A stretch of 20,013 nucleotides of DNA from DRPN01 sp964383915 (GTDB lineage Bacteria > Bacteroidota > Bacteroidia > Bacteroidales > VadinHA17): assembly GCA_964383915.1 (NCBI GenBank), contig CAYLJE010000035.1:1-20013 (forward strand). The letters are read 5' to 3'. The position numbers and the translations under genes are program-made. The notes beneath the pieces are model-generated. The model worked only from the letters and a program-made list of their open reading frames with translations. It made no database searches and had not been told where the DNA came from. How positions within the stretch are numbered: the first letter of the stretch is position 1; the number at the start of each line of letters is the position of its first letter. Positions 1 to 7,497 of this stretch are shown here, piece after piece.

Positions 1-1440
1 GGTTATAAAAAATTCATGAAAGAGATCGCAATCCACCGTATCCTCGGCGCAACAGGCTTTGATATTCAGAAACTCATTTTTAACGAGGCTTTATTCTACA
101 TGCTGATCTCAACGGTGGTGGCGGTATTCTTTTTGGTGCTCATCAATCCGTTTATCGAGGCTAATTTTCAGTTCGGAATGGTGAAAGCTTTTACAAACAG
201 GACATTTTTGCTTTTATTTTTCTTGATATTTGTGGTTGCTTTTGTGGTAATCTACTTTGTACCGGTTCGCTGGTCGGTTCGTTATTTTATGGCCACACAT
301 AAAACGTCATCATCCTTGAAACCACCCATCAATACATATCTGCAACGGATATTACTCACCTTGCAGATCGGCATCTCTGTATTTCTGTTTATTTTTCTGT
401 TTTTTATTTACAGCCAGTTCAACTTTATCCACCATTTCAACATAGGGTATGATTCAAATCATTTGGCCTTCATTGAATTACAAAACAAGCCGTTGTATTC
501 AAAAGACAAAGTTATCAAAAGCGAAATTAAAAAAATACCCAATGTGTTGTCTGCTTGTTTGTCGGATGCAATACCCGTTTGGGGACTTCCCGGAAATGGG
601 TTTTCAACCAGTCCTGATGGGAAAAATGTAAAAATTGTCCGGAACCTTTCGGTTGATAAAGATTTTTTCACCACGCTAAAAATGAAGTTAGATGGTCCCG
701 GCTTCAGCAATACGGCTGCAGAGAACAGTGTTATTATTTCGCGTGAAGCAGCCAGACTGTTTGGCTTTCAAAAACCTGTTGGCAAAAATATTTATCGGGG
801 AGGTCCGCTTACTATTAACGGAATGGTGAATGATTTTGTTTCAGGCTCACTACATTCGTCCATACAACCGGTGGTGTTCAGCCATTATAATACACCATCT
901 GTTTATTCCGTCATTACAGTGCGTATTGCCACCACCGGAATATTGAACACCGTGAAAAAAATAAAGAAAACCATTCAAAGTATCGTACCGGGTCAACTTG
1001 TTCAGGTTAAATTTTATGATGTTTCCCTGCGATCCAATTACCAGTTAGATCGCGCCATTAAAAATACGGTCCTCTTTTTTTCTATCCTGGCCGCACTCAT
1101 AACCCTGGCTGGACTGATAGGCTTCACCCTGAGCATGATCAACGCCCACACCAAAGAACTGGGCATACGTAAGGTAAACGGCGCCACCGAAAAGTCACTG
1201 CTTTTATTACTAAATAAGGTCTTTATGTGGAATATTATCATTGCCCTCATATTTTTTATCCCCGTTTCCTGGCAAATCACAAGACTTTGGTTACAACAAT
1301 ACGCTTATGCCATCGCCATGAAATGGTGGATCTTTGTGTTGGCCTCTGTCTTATTATCTGTAACTGTTCTTGGTGTGGTATCTGTTTTTACCTTTCGTGC
1401 GGCCCGTCGCAATCCCGTAGATGCTCTGAGATATGAATAA
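1..1440 (+). CDS. ABC transporter permease, MacB/FtsX-like (5' partial)
   Basis: The reading frame is open from base 1, so the first in-frame ATG (16) is internal and the N-terminus lies outside the window; 479 codons are visible. The fragment starts in a first FtsX-type membrane domain: the stretch KEIAIHRILGAT resembles the cytoplasmic coupling segment of this family, followed by several hydrophobic helices. A periplasmic domain follows (roughly 130-340), then a second FtsX domain whose repeat of the coupling segment reads KELGIRKVNGAT, with three to four TM helices. It ends in NPVDALRYE, a typical C-terminus of the roughly 800-residue Bacteroidota two-domain permeases. Such proteins pair with a separate ATPase and act as mechanotransmitters on periplasmic substrates rather than as classical importers. 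The ATPase is not in the window, and the substrate cannot be told from sequence. Confidence 0.9.
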   Translation, partial: GYKKFMKEIAIHRILGATGFDIQKLIFNEALFYMLISTVVAVFFLVLINPFIEANFQFGMVKAFTNRTFLLLFFLIFVVAFVVIYFVPVRWSVRYFMATHKTSSSLKPPINTYLQRILLTLQIGISVFLFIFLFFIYSQFNFIHHFNIGYDSNHLAFIELQNKPLYSKDKVIKSEIKKIPNVLSACLSDAIPVWGLPGNGFSTSPDGKNVKIVRNLSVDKDFFTTLKMKLDGPGFSNTAAENSVIISREAARLFGFQKPVGKNIYRGGPLTINGMVNDFVSGSLHSSIQPVVFSHYNTPSVYSVITVRIATTGILNTVKKIKKTIQSIVPGQLVQVKFYDVSLRSNYQLDRAIKNTVLFFSILAALITLAGLIGFTLSMINAHTKELGIRKVNGATEKSLLLLLNKVFMWNIIIALIFFIPVSWQITRLWLQQYAYAIAMKWWIFVLASVLLSVTVLGVVSVFTFRAARRNPVDALRYE

Positions 1441-1466
1441 CTAAAAACAACATACAAAAAATATTT

Positions 1467-1474
1467 TATATTTG
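1467..1474 (+). promoter_or_regulatory. Bacteroidota -7 promoter element for the aminotransferase gene
   Basis: TATATTTG matches the TAnnTTTG -7 consensus. It lies 18 nt before the ATG at 1493 and 26 nt after the upstream stop codon. No clear -33 TTTG box is visible. The element overlaps the in-frame TTG at 1472, which therefore is very unlikely to be the start codon. Confidence 0.55.
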
Positions 1475-1492
1475 ACCACAAAAAATCTCCCC

Positions 1493-2323
1493 ATGAGAGA
1501 ATGTTCCGGCCAACGGTTTTACTATAATGGTAATATGTATAATTGTTCTGAATTCCAGCCATCTATGGTCTTTGAAGGGGAGTCGGTATATGAGGTAATC
1601 CGTTTGATCAGCGGAATGCCCCTGTTCCTGGAAGATCACCTGCAACGGTTGCATCACACCCTGGGTATCCAAAAGAAAAAGATCAAAGTTGCCGGCAGTG
1701 AGATTATGCAAGCTGTCAAAAAGGTAATCCGGGAAAACCATATTACGGAAGGTAATATCAAAGTCATTTTTAATTTTGACCATGATCGACACGGAACATC
1801 CCATTTTCTGGTTTACCGGATTGAACATCATTACCCATCCACAGCACAATACGATAACGGCGTATCATGTATCCTCTATCAGGCCGAACGTCCCCAACCC
1901 ACCGCCAAGATCATCCACCACAACCTGCGTCTGACCCTCTATAACAAACTGATAGAAACCGGTATGTATGAGGCAATCCTCGTAAATAACCGGGGATGCA
2001 TGACCGAAGGCAGCCGATCCAATATCTTCTTTATTAAAAACAATAAGTTATTTACGGCACCGGATGCTTTGGTACTCTCAGGGATATCCAGAAGTTATGT
2101 TATAAAAATAAGCGATGAGAAAAAAATCCCTCTGCACATGAAAGCCATCCCTGTGGATGATCTTCCCGATATGGATGCCGTCTTTCTCACCGGCACTTCT
2201 ATCAAAATACTACCGGTATCTGCGATCGGCAACAACCATTTCGCTATGGATCATCCGCTGATGCAACAACTGATGAATGAATATGACCGCATGGTCATAT
2301 CATATATAAAAGAACACCAGTGA
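1493..2323 (+). CDS. Class IV (fold-type IV) PLP-dependent aminotransferase / aminodeoxychorismate lyase-like
   Basis: This 276-aa protein belongs to the fold-type IV PLP enzymes (branched-chain aminotransferase, D-amino acid aminotransferase, PabC). The family motif TEGSRSNIFF is at about 171-180, with Glu172 in the position that contacts the cofactor. Counting back from MYEAILV by the spacing used in E. coli IlvE places Lys139 at the PLP-lysine position, although the usual K..NY context is replaced by KIIHH. An early VYEVIRL segment (32-38) matches the N-terminal substrate-loop strand. The start is set at ATG 1493, because the longer frame from TTG 1472 would begin inside the promoter. Amino-acid transamination and aminodeoxychorismate lyase (folate) activity are both possible. 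The neighbours give no help: it is flanked by a transporter gene and a convergent exporter. Confidence 0.85.
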   Translation: MRECSGQRFYYNGNMYNCSEFQPSMVFEGESVYEVIRLISGMPLFLEDHLQRLHHTLGIQKKKIKVAGSEIMQAVKKVIRENHITEGNIKVIFNFDHDRHGTSHFLVYRIEHHYPSTAQYDNGVSCILYQAERPQPTAKIIHHNLRLTLYNKLIETGMYEAILVNNRGCMTEGSRSNIFFIKNNKLFTAPDALVLSGISRSYVIKISDEKKIPLHMKAIPVDDLPDMDAVFLTGTSIKILPVSAIGNNHFAMDHPLMQQLMNEYDRMVISYIKEHQ

Positions 2324-2360
2324 TGTATAAGCAAACAGAATATAAAACTACGTAGCTCCC

Positions 2361-2384
2361 TCATATGTTTGCCAAATCATATGA
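2361..2384. terminator. Inverted repeat between convergent genes, possible bidirectional terminator
   Basis: TCATATG (2361-2367) and CATATGA (2378-2384) are exact reverse complements, 10 nt apart. The inner bases TTT and AAA extend the stem with one bulged T. It lies in the 78-nt space between the ends of the aminotransferase gene and the convergent ABC exporter gene. There is no long T-run on either side, so the terminator role is inferred from position. Confidence 0.35.
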
Positions 2385-2401
2385 ATACATAGACTATCCT
2401 A

Positions 2402-4219
2402 TTATTCTACTGATTGCATACTTTGCAGTCTACGATAATAGCCCCTGTTTTTCATAAGTTCAGCGTGGGTGCCCCTTTCCACAATTTCTCCGTGGTGCAG
2501 GACGCAGATCTCATCAGCATTTTTGATGGTAGAGAGTCGATGGGCAATAACCAGGGAAGTACGGTTTCTCATCAGGCGAAGGATGGCATCCTGTACCAGC
2601 TTTTCCGACTCGGTATCTAACGACGAGGTGGCCTCATCGAGTATCAGAATAGGTGGGTTTTTCAATAGGGCCCGGGCAATGCTGATGCGTTGTTTCTGTC
2701 CGCCGGAGAGTCTATTCCCTGCTTCTCCGATAGAGGTATCATAACCATCCGGTGAGGCCATGATAAAATCATGGGCATTGGCAATCTTGGCGACGGCTAT
2801 TACATTTTCCCTGCTGATATCCACCCCCATGGTAATATTATTAAAAAAGGTATCATTGAAAAGAATAGGCTGTTGGTTGACAATACCCATCAGACTACGA
2901 AGATCCTTGATCCTGTAATCCTGCACCGGCCTGCCGTCCAGCAACACATCTCCTTTGACAGCTTCAATAAACCGGGGAAGAAGATCCGCCATAGTGGATT
3001 TACCGCCACCAGACTCTCCCACCATTGCTACCGTACTGCCTTTGCTGATTTTCAGGTTAATATCCTTCAACACATAATCCTGATTATACTTAAAATACAC
3101 CCCTTTATATTCAATAGAATCCTTATACTCCTTAATCTCTAAGGCGTTGGGATTATCTTTAATAGGTTCCTTCTCGTGCAGGATGGTATTGATCCGGTCA
3201 AAGGAAGCCAGTCCTTTCTGGATATTGAAATAAGCCAATGAAAAGGATTTGGCCGGAGGGATTACCTGGGAAAAGATCACGATATAGGCAATAAATTCCT
3301 GGGATGAAAGGGTGGATGAATGGCTCAGCACCATCCTTCCCCCGTAGTACATCAGGATCATCATCACGATGGTGGATAGAAACTCACTCAATGGACCGGA
3401 CAGGTATCTGCGGCGATGCACTTTTTTCATAGAGGAAAGATACCGGGCACTTACCTGGTCAAATTTATCGGTAAAAGAATCTTCTGCATTAAAAGCCTTA
3501 ATAATCCGGAAACCGGAAAGGGTCTCTTCAATGATTGCCATAATGGAACCCAAACGTCGTTGCCCCCCCATAGAGATACCCCGTAAATTTTGTGCCACCT
3601 TGCCAATGACCCATCCACTGATAGGCAGCAAAATCAACACAAACAAAGTAAGTTTATAACTCATCACAAACAAGGTGATCAAATATATAATCATCGTAAT
3701 CGGCGAGCGGAACAACATCTCCAGCGAACTGACAATAGAATTCTCTATCTCCTTAACATCGGAAGAAATCCGGGACATCACATCTCCTTTCCGGGCCTCT
3801 GAATAATAGGATAACGACAATCTTAATAATTTACGGTATAATTGTTTTCTTAAATCCGTCTCTACACCGGCACGGATAGGTGCCATATGCCAATTGGACA
3901 AAAAGATAAAAGAATTTTTAAACAAAGCCATCACTACCACTAAAATGGCTACTACCAGCAGGGCCTGCACTGGTCCATGTGTCGTGATTACCGAGCTGAG
4001 GAAATAGTTCATATTATGGATCAGGGCACTTACCTTAAGCTGAAAAGGAACCGGTGCGGCCACAACCGGTTGGGTGCCAAAGAGGATACCCAGGAAAGGA
4101 GCCACCAGGGAATAAGAAAACAGGGCAAAGAATGCAGACAGGATATTACAGACAATATTCCAGGCCGCCCGCACCCAATAAGGTTTTACAAGAGCAAATA
4201 TTTGAAGAAATTGTTTCAT
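2402..4219 (-). CDS. ABC half-transporter, exporter type (MsbA-like: TM domain fused to ATPase)
   Basis: This 605-aa protein fuses an N-terminal six-helix exporter domain (about 20-330) to a C-terminal ATPase. Visible ATPase motifs in order are Walker A GESGGGKST (401-409), Q-loop NQQP (448-451), signature LSGGQKQR (504-511), Walker B ILILD with catalytic Glu529, the D-loop SSLD, and the switch His560. All are intact, so it should function as a homodimer or heterodimer in the inner membrane. MsbA-type lipid A flipping is one possibility, but multidrug or other lipid substrates give the same sequence signature. It begins 10 nt after purB ends on the same strand, so it is probably co-transcribed with purB. 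This operon pairing has no obvious metabolic logic. Confidence 0.93.
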   Translation of the reverse strand: MKQFLQIFALVKPYWVRAAWNIVCNILSAFFALFSYSLVAPFLGILFGTQPVVAAPVPFQLKVSALIHNMNYFLSSVITTHGPVQALLVVAILVVVMALFKNSFIFLSNWHMAPIRAGVETDLRKQLYRKLLRLSLSYYSEARKGDVMSRISSDVKEIENSIVSSLEMLFRSPITMIIYLITLFVMSYKLTLFVLILLPISGWVIGKVAQNLRGISMGGQRRLGSIMAIIEETLSGFRIIKAFNAEDSFTDKFDQVSARYLSSMKKVHRRRYLSGPLSEFLSTIVMMILMYYGGRMVLSHSSTLSSQEFIAYIVIFSQVIPPAKSFSLAYFNIQKGLASFDRINTILHEKEPIKDNPNALEIKEYKDSIEYKGVYFKYNQDYVLKDINLKISKGSTVAMVGESGGGKSTMADLLPRFIEAVKGDVLLDGRPVQDYRIKDLRSLMGIVNQQPILFNDTFFNNITMGVDISRENVIAVAKIANAHDFIMASPDGYDTSIGEAGNRLSGGQKQRISIARALLKNPPILILDEATSSLDTESEKLVQDAILRLMRNRTSLVIAHRLSTIKNADEICVLHHGEIVERGTHAELMKNRGYYRRLQSMQSVE

Positions 4220-4229
4220 GCAGATTTAT

Positions 4230-5573
4230 TCAGATGCCGCTATAATTAAGCGGACTAATTTTCTTCATTTCTTCTTTTACATTATCGGAAACGTTCAGGG
4301 TATCAATAAAAGTATGTAAATCTTCTTTTGTTATATGTTGATTAGTTCTTGTCAGTTCCTTCAGTTTTTCATAAGGTTCCGGATAACCTTCCCGTCTCAG
4401 GATCGTCTGAATGGCTTCAGCGACCACACTCCAGTTGTTTTCCAGATCATCCCTGATTTTATCTTCATTCAGGATCAATTGGTTCAAACCTTTGTGTAAC
4501 GAATGAAAAGCAATCAGTGTATGTGCCAGTGGCACGCCTACATTCCTTAATACAGTACTGTCCGTAAGATCCCGTTGCAACCTCGATACCGGCAGTTTAG
4601 CAGACATATGTTCTAAAAAGGCATTGGCCACCCCCAGGTTTCCTTCTGCATTTTCAAAATCTATGGGGTTTATCTTATGAGGCATGGTAGAGGATCCCAC
4701 CTCTCCTTCTTTAATCTCCTGTTTAAAATATTCCATAGATACATACATCCAGAAGTCCCGGCTCAGGTCCAGCAGGATGGTATTGATCCGTTTCATGTTG
4801 TCCATCAGCGCTGCCAGATGATCATAAGGTTCGATCTGGGTAGTCACGCGTGTCCGGTGCAAACCCAGCGTATCCTCTACAAAATGATTGGCAAAAGCCA
4901 CCCAGTTGACATCAGGGAAAGCAACTACATGGGCATTCAGGTTGCCGGTAGCCCCGCCAAATTTGGCGGCCCAGGGGATCCTGACCAGCGTAACAAACTG
5001 TTCTTCCAGACGACGCACAAATACCAGGATCTCTTTTCCTACCTTTGTAGGAGAGGCCGCCTGCCCGTGGGTATGTGCCAGCATCGGGATATCACCCCAG
5101 TCTTCAGCCATATCCGAGAGCTTGGCAGCCAAAGATGTTAAACCCGGCTCATAGACATCCCTGAAAGCATCCCGGATCATCATGGGAAATGCTGTATTGT
5201 TGATATCCTGCGATGTGAGACCGATATGTATAAATTCTTTATATTTCTCCAACCCGGCTTCTTTAAATTTTCCCTTCAGATAATACTCGATCGCCTTCAC
5301 ATCATGGTTCGTTCGGGATTCTATGTCTTTCACCTTCTGAGCTTCGCGAAGAGTAAAAGTTTCAACCCATGACCGCAACACCGGAACCTTGTCTTTAGGA
5401 AAAGAAGTCAGCGGTTGTAACGGAAGTTCACAGAGCGCGATAAAATACTCTATCTCAACATTTAACCTGTATCTGATCAAGGCAAACTCAGAAAAATATT
5501 TTTCCAGCTCTTTTACTTTATCACGGTATCTTCCGTCAACGGGAGAAATTGCAAGCAGAGAAATCTTATCCAT
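4230..5573 (-). CDS. purB: Adenylosuccinate lyase
   Basis: PurB (447 aa) cleaves fumarate from SAICAR and from adenylosuccinate, acting in purine and AMP synthesis in the cytoplasm. The N-terminus (SPVDGRYRDKV, 10-20) and the overall length match the E. coli-type enzyme rather than the shorter Bacillus type. The fumarase/aspartase superfamily signature is SSTMPHKINP at 294-303. Ser295 occupies the catalytic-base position in the mobile loop, and His169 in AHTHGQ the partner position. Both are present, so the enzyme looks active. The ATG at 5573 has a TAnnTTTG element 22 nt upstream. An ABC exporter gene follows after 10 nt. Confidence 0.97.
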   Translation of the reverse strand: MDKISLLAISPVDGRYRDKVKELEKYFSEFALIRYRLNVEIEYFIALCELPLQPLTSFPKDKVPVLRSWVETFTLREAQKVKDIESRTNHDVKAIEYYLKGKFKEAGLEKYKEFIHIGLTSQDINNTAFPMMIRDAFRDVYEPGLTSLAAKLSDMAEDWGDIPMLAHTHGQAASPTKVGKEILVFVRRLEEQFVTLVRIPWAAKFGGATGNLNAHVVAFPDVNWVAFANHFVEDTLGLHRTRVTTQIEPYDHLAALMDNMKRINTILLDLSRDFWMYVSMEYFKQEIKEGEVGSSTMPHKINPIDFENAEGNLGVANAFLEHMSAKLPVSRLQRDLTDSTVLRNVGVPLAHTLIAFHSLHKGLNQLILNEDKIRDDLENNWSVVAEAIQTILRREGYPEPYEKLKELTRTNQHITKEDLHTFIDTLNVSDNVKEEMKKISPLNYSGI

Positions 5574-5595
5574 AAGTATGATTTCGTTTCAAGGA

Positions 5596-5603
5596 CAAAA
5601 ATA
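5596..5603 (-). promoter_or_regulatory. -7 promoter element of purB
   Basis: On the minus strand the bases read TATTTTTG, matching TAnnTTTG, 22 nt upstream of the purB ATG. No -33 TTTG is evident at the expected distance. The divergent gene at 5713 has its own element about 60 bp away. Confidence 0.5.
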
Positions 5604-5664
5604 AGAAATAATATCCCTATCTCCGTTTTCATACGTTTAAAAATTTTTTATCACAAAACTATCT

Positions 5665-5672
5665 TATCTTTG
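5665..5672 (+). promoter_or_regulatory. -7 promoter element of the NfeD-family gene
   Basis: TATCTTTG matches the TAnnTTTG consensus and lies 40 nt upstream of the ATG at 5713, in the divergent purB/nfeD intergenic region. No -33 box is obvious at the usual spacing. Confidence 0.5.
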
Positions 5673-5712
5673 TAGTTAACAAACAGTAATTTAGAATCAG
5701 AAACTTATCTTT

Positions 5713-7131
5713 ATGAATAGAATTGTTATTATCCCTTTCGTATTGCTTCTGTTATCAGGTTTTTCTCTGTTTGCCGGTACTTCTCCAACGGATACCCTCC
5801 CAAAAAAAAAGATCATCTATAGTTTTCCTATCCAACAGGAAATTGCCAAACCAGCCTGGCGGATAACAAAAAAAAGCCTGGAAGCTGCAAAAAAAATGCA
5901 TGCAGACTATATCCTGATCAGGATGAACACATACGGCGGACTACTGAACTCGGCTGACAGTATCCGCACCGCTCTTCTGAAATGTCCCATACCCACGATG
6001 GTATATATTGACAATAATGCGGCCTCTGCCGGGGCATTAATATCCATTGCCTGTGACAGTATCTATATGCATTCCGGTAGTACGATCGGTGCTGCCACCG
6101 TTGTCAACCAGACAGGGAAACAGGTACCGGACAAGTATCAGTCATACATGCGTGGAATGATGCGAGCCACAGCTGAGGCACACGGGAAAGACACCCTCAT
6201 CCGGGGCCGGGACACCCTTATCCGGTGGCACCGCGACCCACGTATTGCTGAAGCCATGGTTGACCCTCGTGTTTCGATACCCGGCATCAGCGATTCCGGT
6301 AAAGTAATTACCCTGACCACGAATGAGGCCATTCAACTGGGATATGCCGAAGCTCGTGCTGAAAACATAGAAGAAGTAATGGAACATGCCGGAATAAAAA
6401 ATTACGAGATCAAAGAATTTATTATCACGCCGATGGAGAAAATCATCGGTTTTCTCGCCAGCCCTGCCATCTCCGGCATTTTAATTATGATTATCGTAGG
6501 AGGAATCTATTTTGAACTACGCACTCCGGGTGTCGGATTTCCTCTGGCTGCAGCCGTCCTGGCAGCCATCATTTATTTTGCTCCCTTGTATCTGGAAGGA
6601 CTGGCCCAACACTGGGAAATCATTCTTTTCATCATTGGATTGATCCTTATTGCGGTGGAGATCTTTGCCATCCCTGGTTTCGGAATAGCCGGCATTTCAG
6701 GCATTCTCCTGGTAGTCACAGGGCTCACCCTCAGTATGGTCCCTAACGTTGTCTTTAAGTTTAATACAACGCTGGCTTTCCGGTTGCTTATCAAATCACT
6801 TTTTATCGTTCTGATATCATCCTTTACTGCCATTTTCTTCTCCCTTTTTCTTACAAAAAAAGCAGCAGAGTCAGGAAAATTAAAATTTGCGCTGCACACT
6901 TCCCTGAACAATAAAGAAGGTTTTGTCGGGGTAGAACAGAAGCAACAGGATGAGCTGACCGGAAAAACAGGAATTGCTGCCACCCTGTTACGACCGGCAG
7001 GAAAAGTGGAAATCGACGGAGAAATATACGATGCCGTCTCCGAAATCAGTTATATAGAAAAAGGAACCTCTGTGAGAGTGGTAAAAAATGTCGCCGGACA
7101 GATTTATGTCGTGCCGGAAAAGGAAGTTTGA
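5713..7131 (+). CDS. NfeD-family membrane-bound ClpP-class serine protease
   Basis: This 472-aa protein has the long NfeD architecture. It starts with a signal peptide or anchor (about 1-21). A ClpP/crotonase-type protease domain (about 33-235) follows; its NNAASAGAL motif puts the nucleophile at Ser105, and Lys141 is a candidate catalytic lysine. Next comes a membrane block of four to six helices (about 240-390), and last a C-terminal soluble OB-fold NfeD domain (about 410-472). In characterised archaeal homologues the protease cleaves the C-terminus of a stomatin/SPFH partner. No SPFH gene lies beside it here. Residues 160-173 contain a tandem heptad, DTLIRGR then DTLIRWH, encoded by a 21-bp direct repeat. 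The likely role is membrane quality control or microdomain maintenance. Confidence 0.88.
   Translation: MNRIVIIPFVLLLLSGFSLFAGTSPTDTLPKKKIIYSFPIQQEIAKPAWRITKKSLEAAKKMHADYILIRMNTYGGLLNSADSIRTALLKCPIPTMVYIDNNAASAGALISIACDSIYMHSGSTIGAATVVNQTGKQVPDKYQSYMRGMMRATAEAHGKDTLIRGRDTLIRWHRDPRIAEAMVDPRVSIPGISDSGKVITLTTNEAIQLGYAEARAENIEEVMEHAGIKNYEIKEFIITPMEKIIGFLASPAISGILIMIIVGGIYFELRTPGVGFPLAAAVLAAIIYFAPLYLEGLAQHWEIILFIIGLILIAVEIFAIPGFGIAGISGILLVVTGLTLSMVPNVVFKFNTTLAFRLLIKSLFIVLISSFTAIFFSLFLTKKAAESGKLKFALHTSLNNKEGFVGVEQKQQDELTGKTGIAATLLRPAGKVEIDGEIYDAVSEISYIEKGTSVRVVKNVAGQIYVVPEKEV
6190..6231 (+). repeat. 21-bp tandem duplication inside the NfeD-family gene
   Basis: Two adjacent 21-bp units (6190-6210 and 6211-6231) begin GACACCCTCATCCGG and GACACCCTTATCCGG, encoding DTLIRGR and DTLIRWH. 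The repeat is in frame and adds seven residues in the protease domain, after the catalytic serine. Confidence 0.8.
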
Positions 7132-7142
7132 GAAACTGACAT

Positions 7143-7166
7143 TCGATCATCATCTGAACGATTTTT
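7143..7166 (+). terminator. Weak hairpin plus T-run after the NfeD-family gene
   Basis: TCGATC and GAACGA pair with one A-A mismatch around a seven-base loop, and a run of five T follows. It begins 11 nt after the stop codon, a plausible but weak intrinsic terminator for the plus-strand gene. No counterpart was seen for the convergent pump operon. Confidence 0.3.
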
Positions 7167-7198
7167 AAAAAGAGACACTTTATTTATCCGTGGTAACC

Positions 7199-7495
7199 CT
7201 AAACCCCTTCTTCCACTGACCACACAAAAGCCCGCAGTCCGTGTTCCTCCGCTTCCAGATTGAGGTTTCGAAGTTTCTGCAATAAAGACTCTACCTTCTC
7301 ATTCTCCACCATACACAAATGCACATTGTTCAACGCCGGCCAGGTATGGGTGCCCATGTGGGGTTCACCGGTTTGTGAACCACGCCCGTGTACCTCTGTC
7401 CACTGGGTAAACCCCCGGATAAACAGTGAGTCGATAATCTCCGTAACTCTTTCTGTTAAAGCCTGATTATATGCAACAAATACTGCTTTCATCAT
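7199..7495 (-). CDS. Small PII-like protein at the end of the RND efflux operon
   Basis: At 98 aa this is shorter than canonical PII (about 112). The layout fits the ferredoxin-like fold: strand KAVFVAY, a helix, then TEVHGRGSQTGEP (33-45), which matches the canonical PII segment TEVKGFGRQKG leading into the T-loop. A strand, a helix and the final strand AFVWSV follow. The T-loop region is short and lacks the uridylylated tyrosine of GlnB. It is unusually rich in possible metal ligands: His36, His46, His50, His59 and Cys61, with His85 further on. It begins 2 nt after the RND pump gene, so it is probably translationally coupled. A PII subgroup linked to efflux pumps is known, so a ligand- or metal-sensing partner of the pump is the leading idea. 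CutA-like or DUF3240-like assignment is the alternative. Confidence 0.75.
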   Translation of the reverse strand: MMKAVFVAYNQALTERVTEIIDSLFIRGFTQWTEVHGRGSQTGEPHMGTHTWPALNNVHLCMVENEKVESLLQKLRNLNLEAEEHGLRAFVWSVEEGV

Positions 7496-7497
7496 TT

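Noticed and set aside
1472..1492. TTG start extending the aminotransferase by seven codons
   Set aside because: The TTG is part of the TATATTTG promoter element; the ATG at 1493 fits family length better.
2348..2355. CTACGTAG palindrome
   Set aside because: Eight bases only, in a short space between convergent genes; expected by chance and not linked to a promoter.
4677..5141. Plus-strand 154-codon frame
   Set aside because: Antisense shadow of purB, whose catalytic motifs are intact on the other strand.
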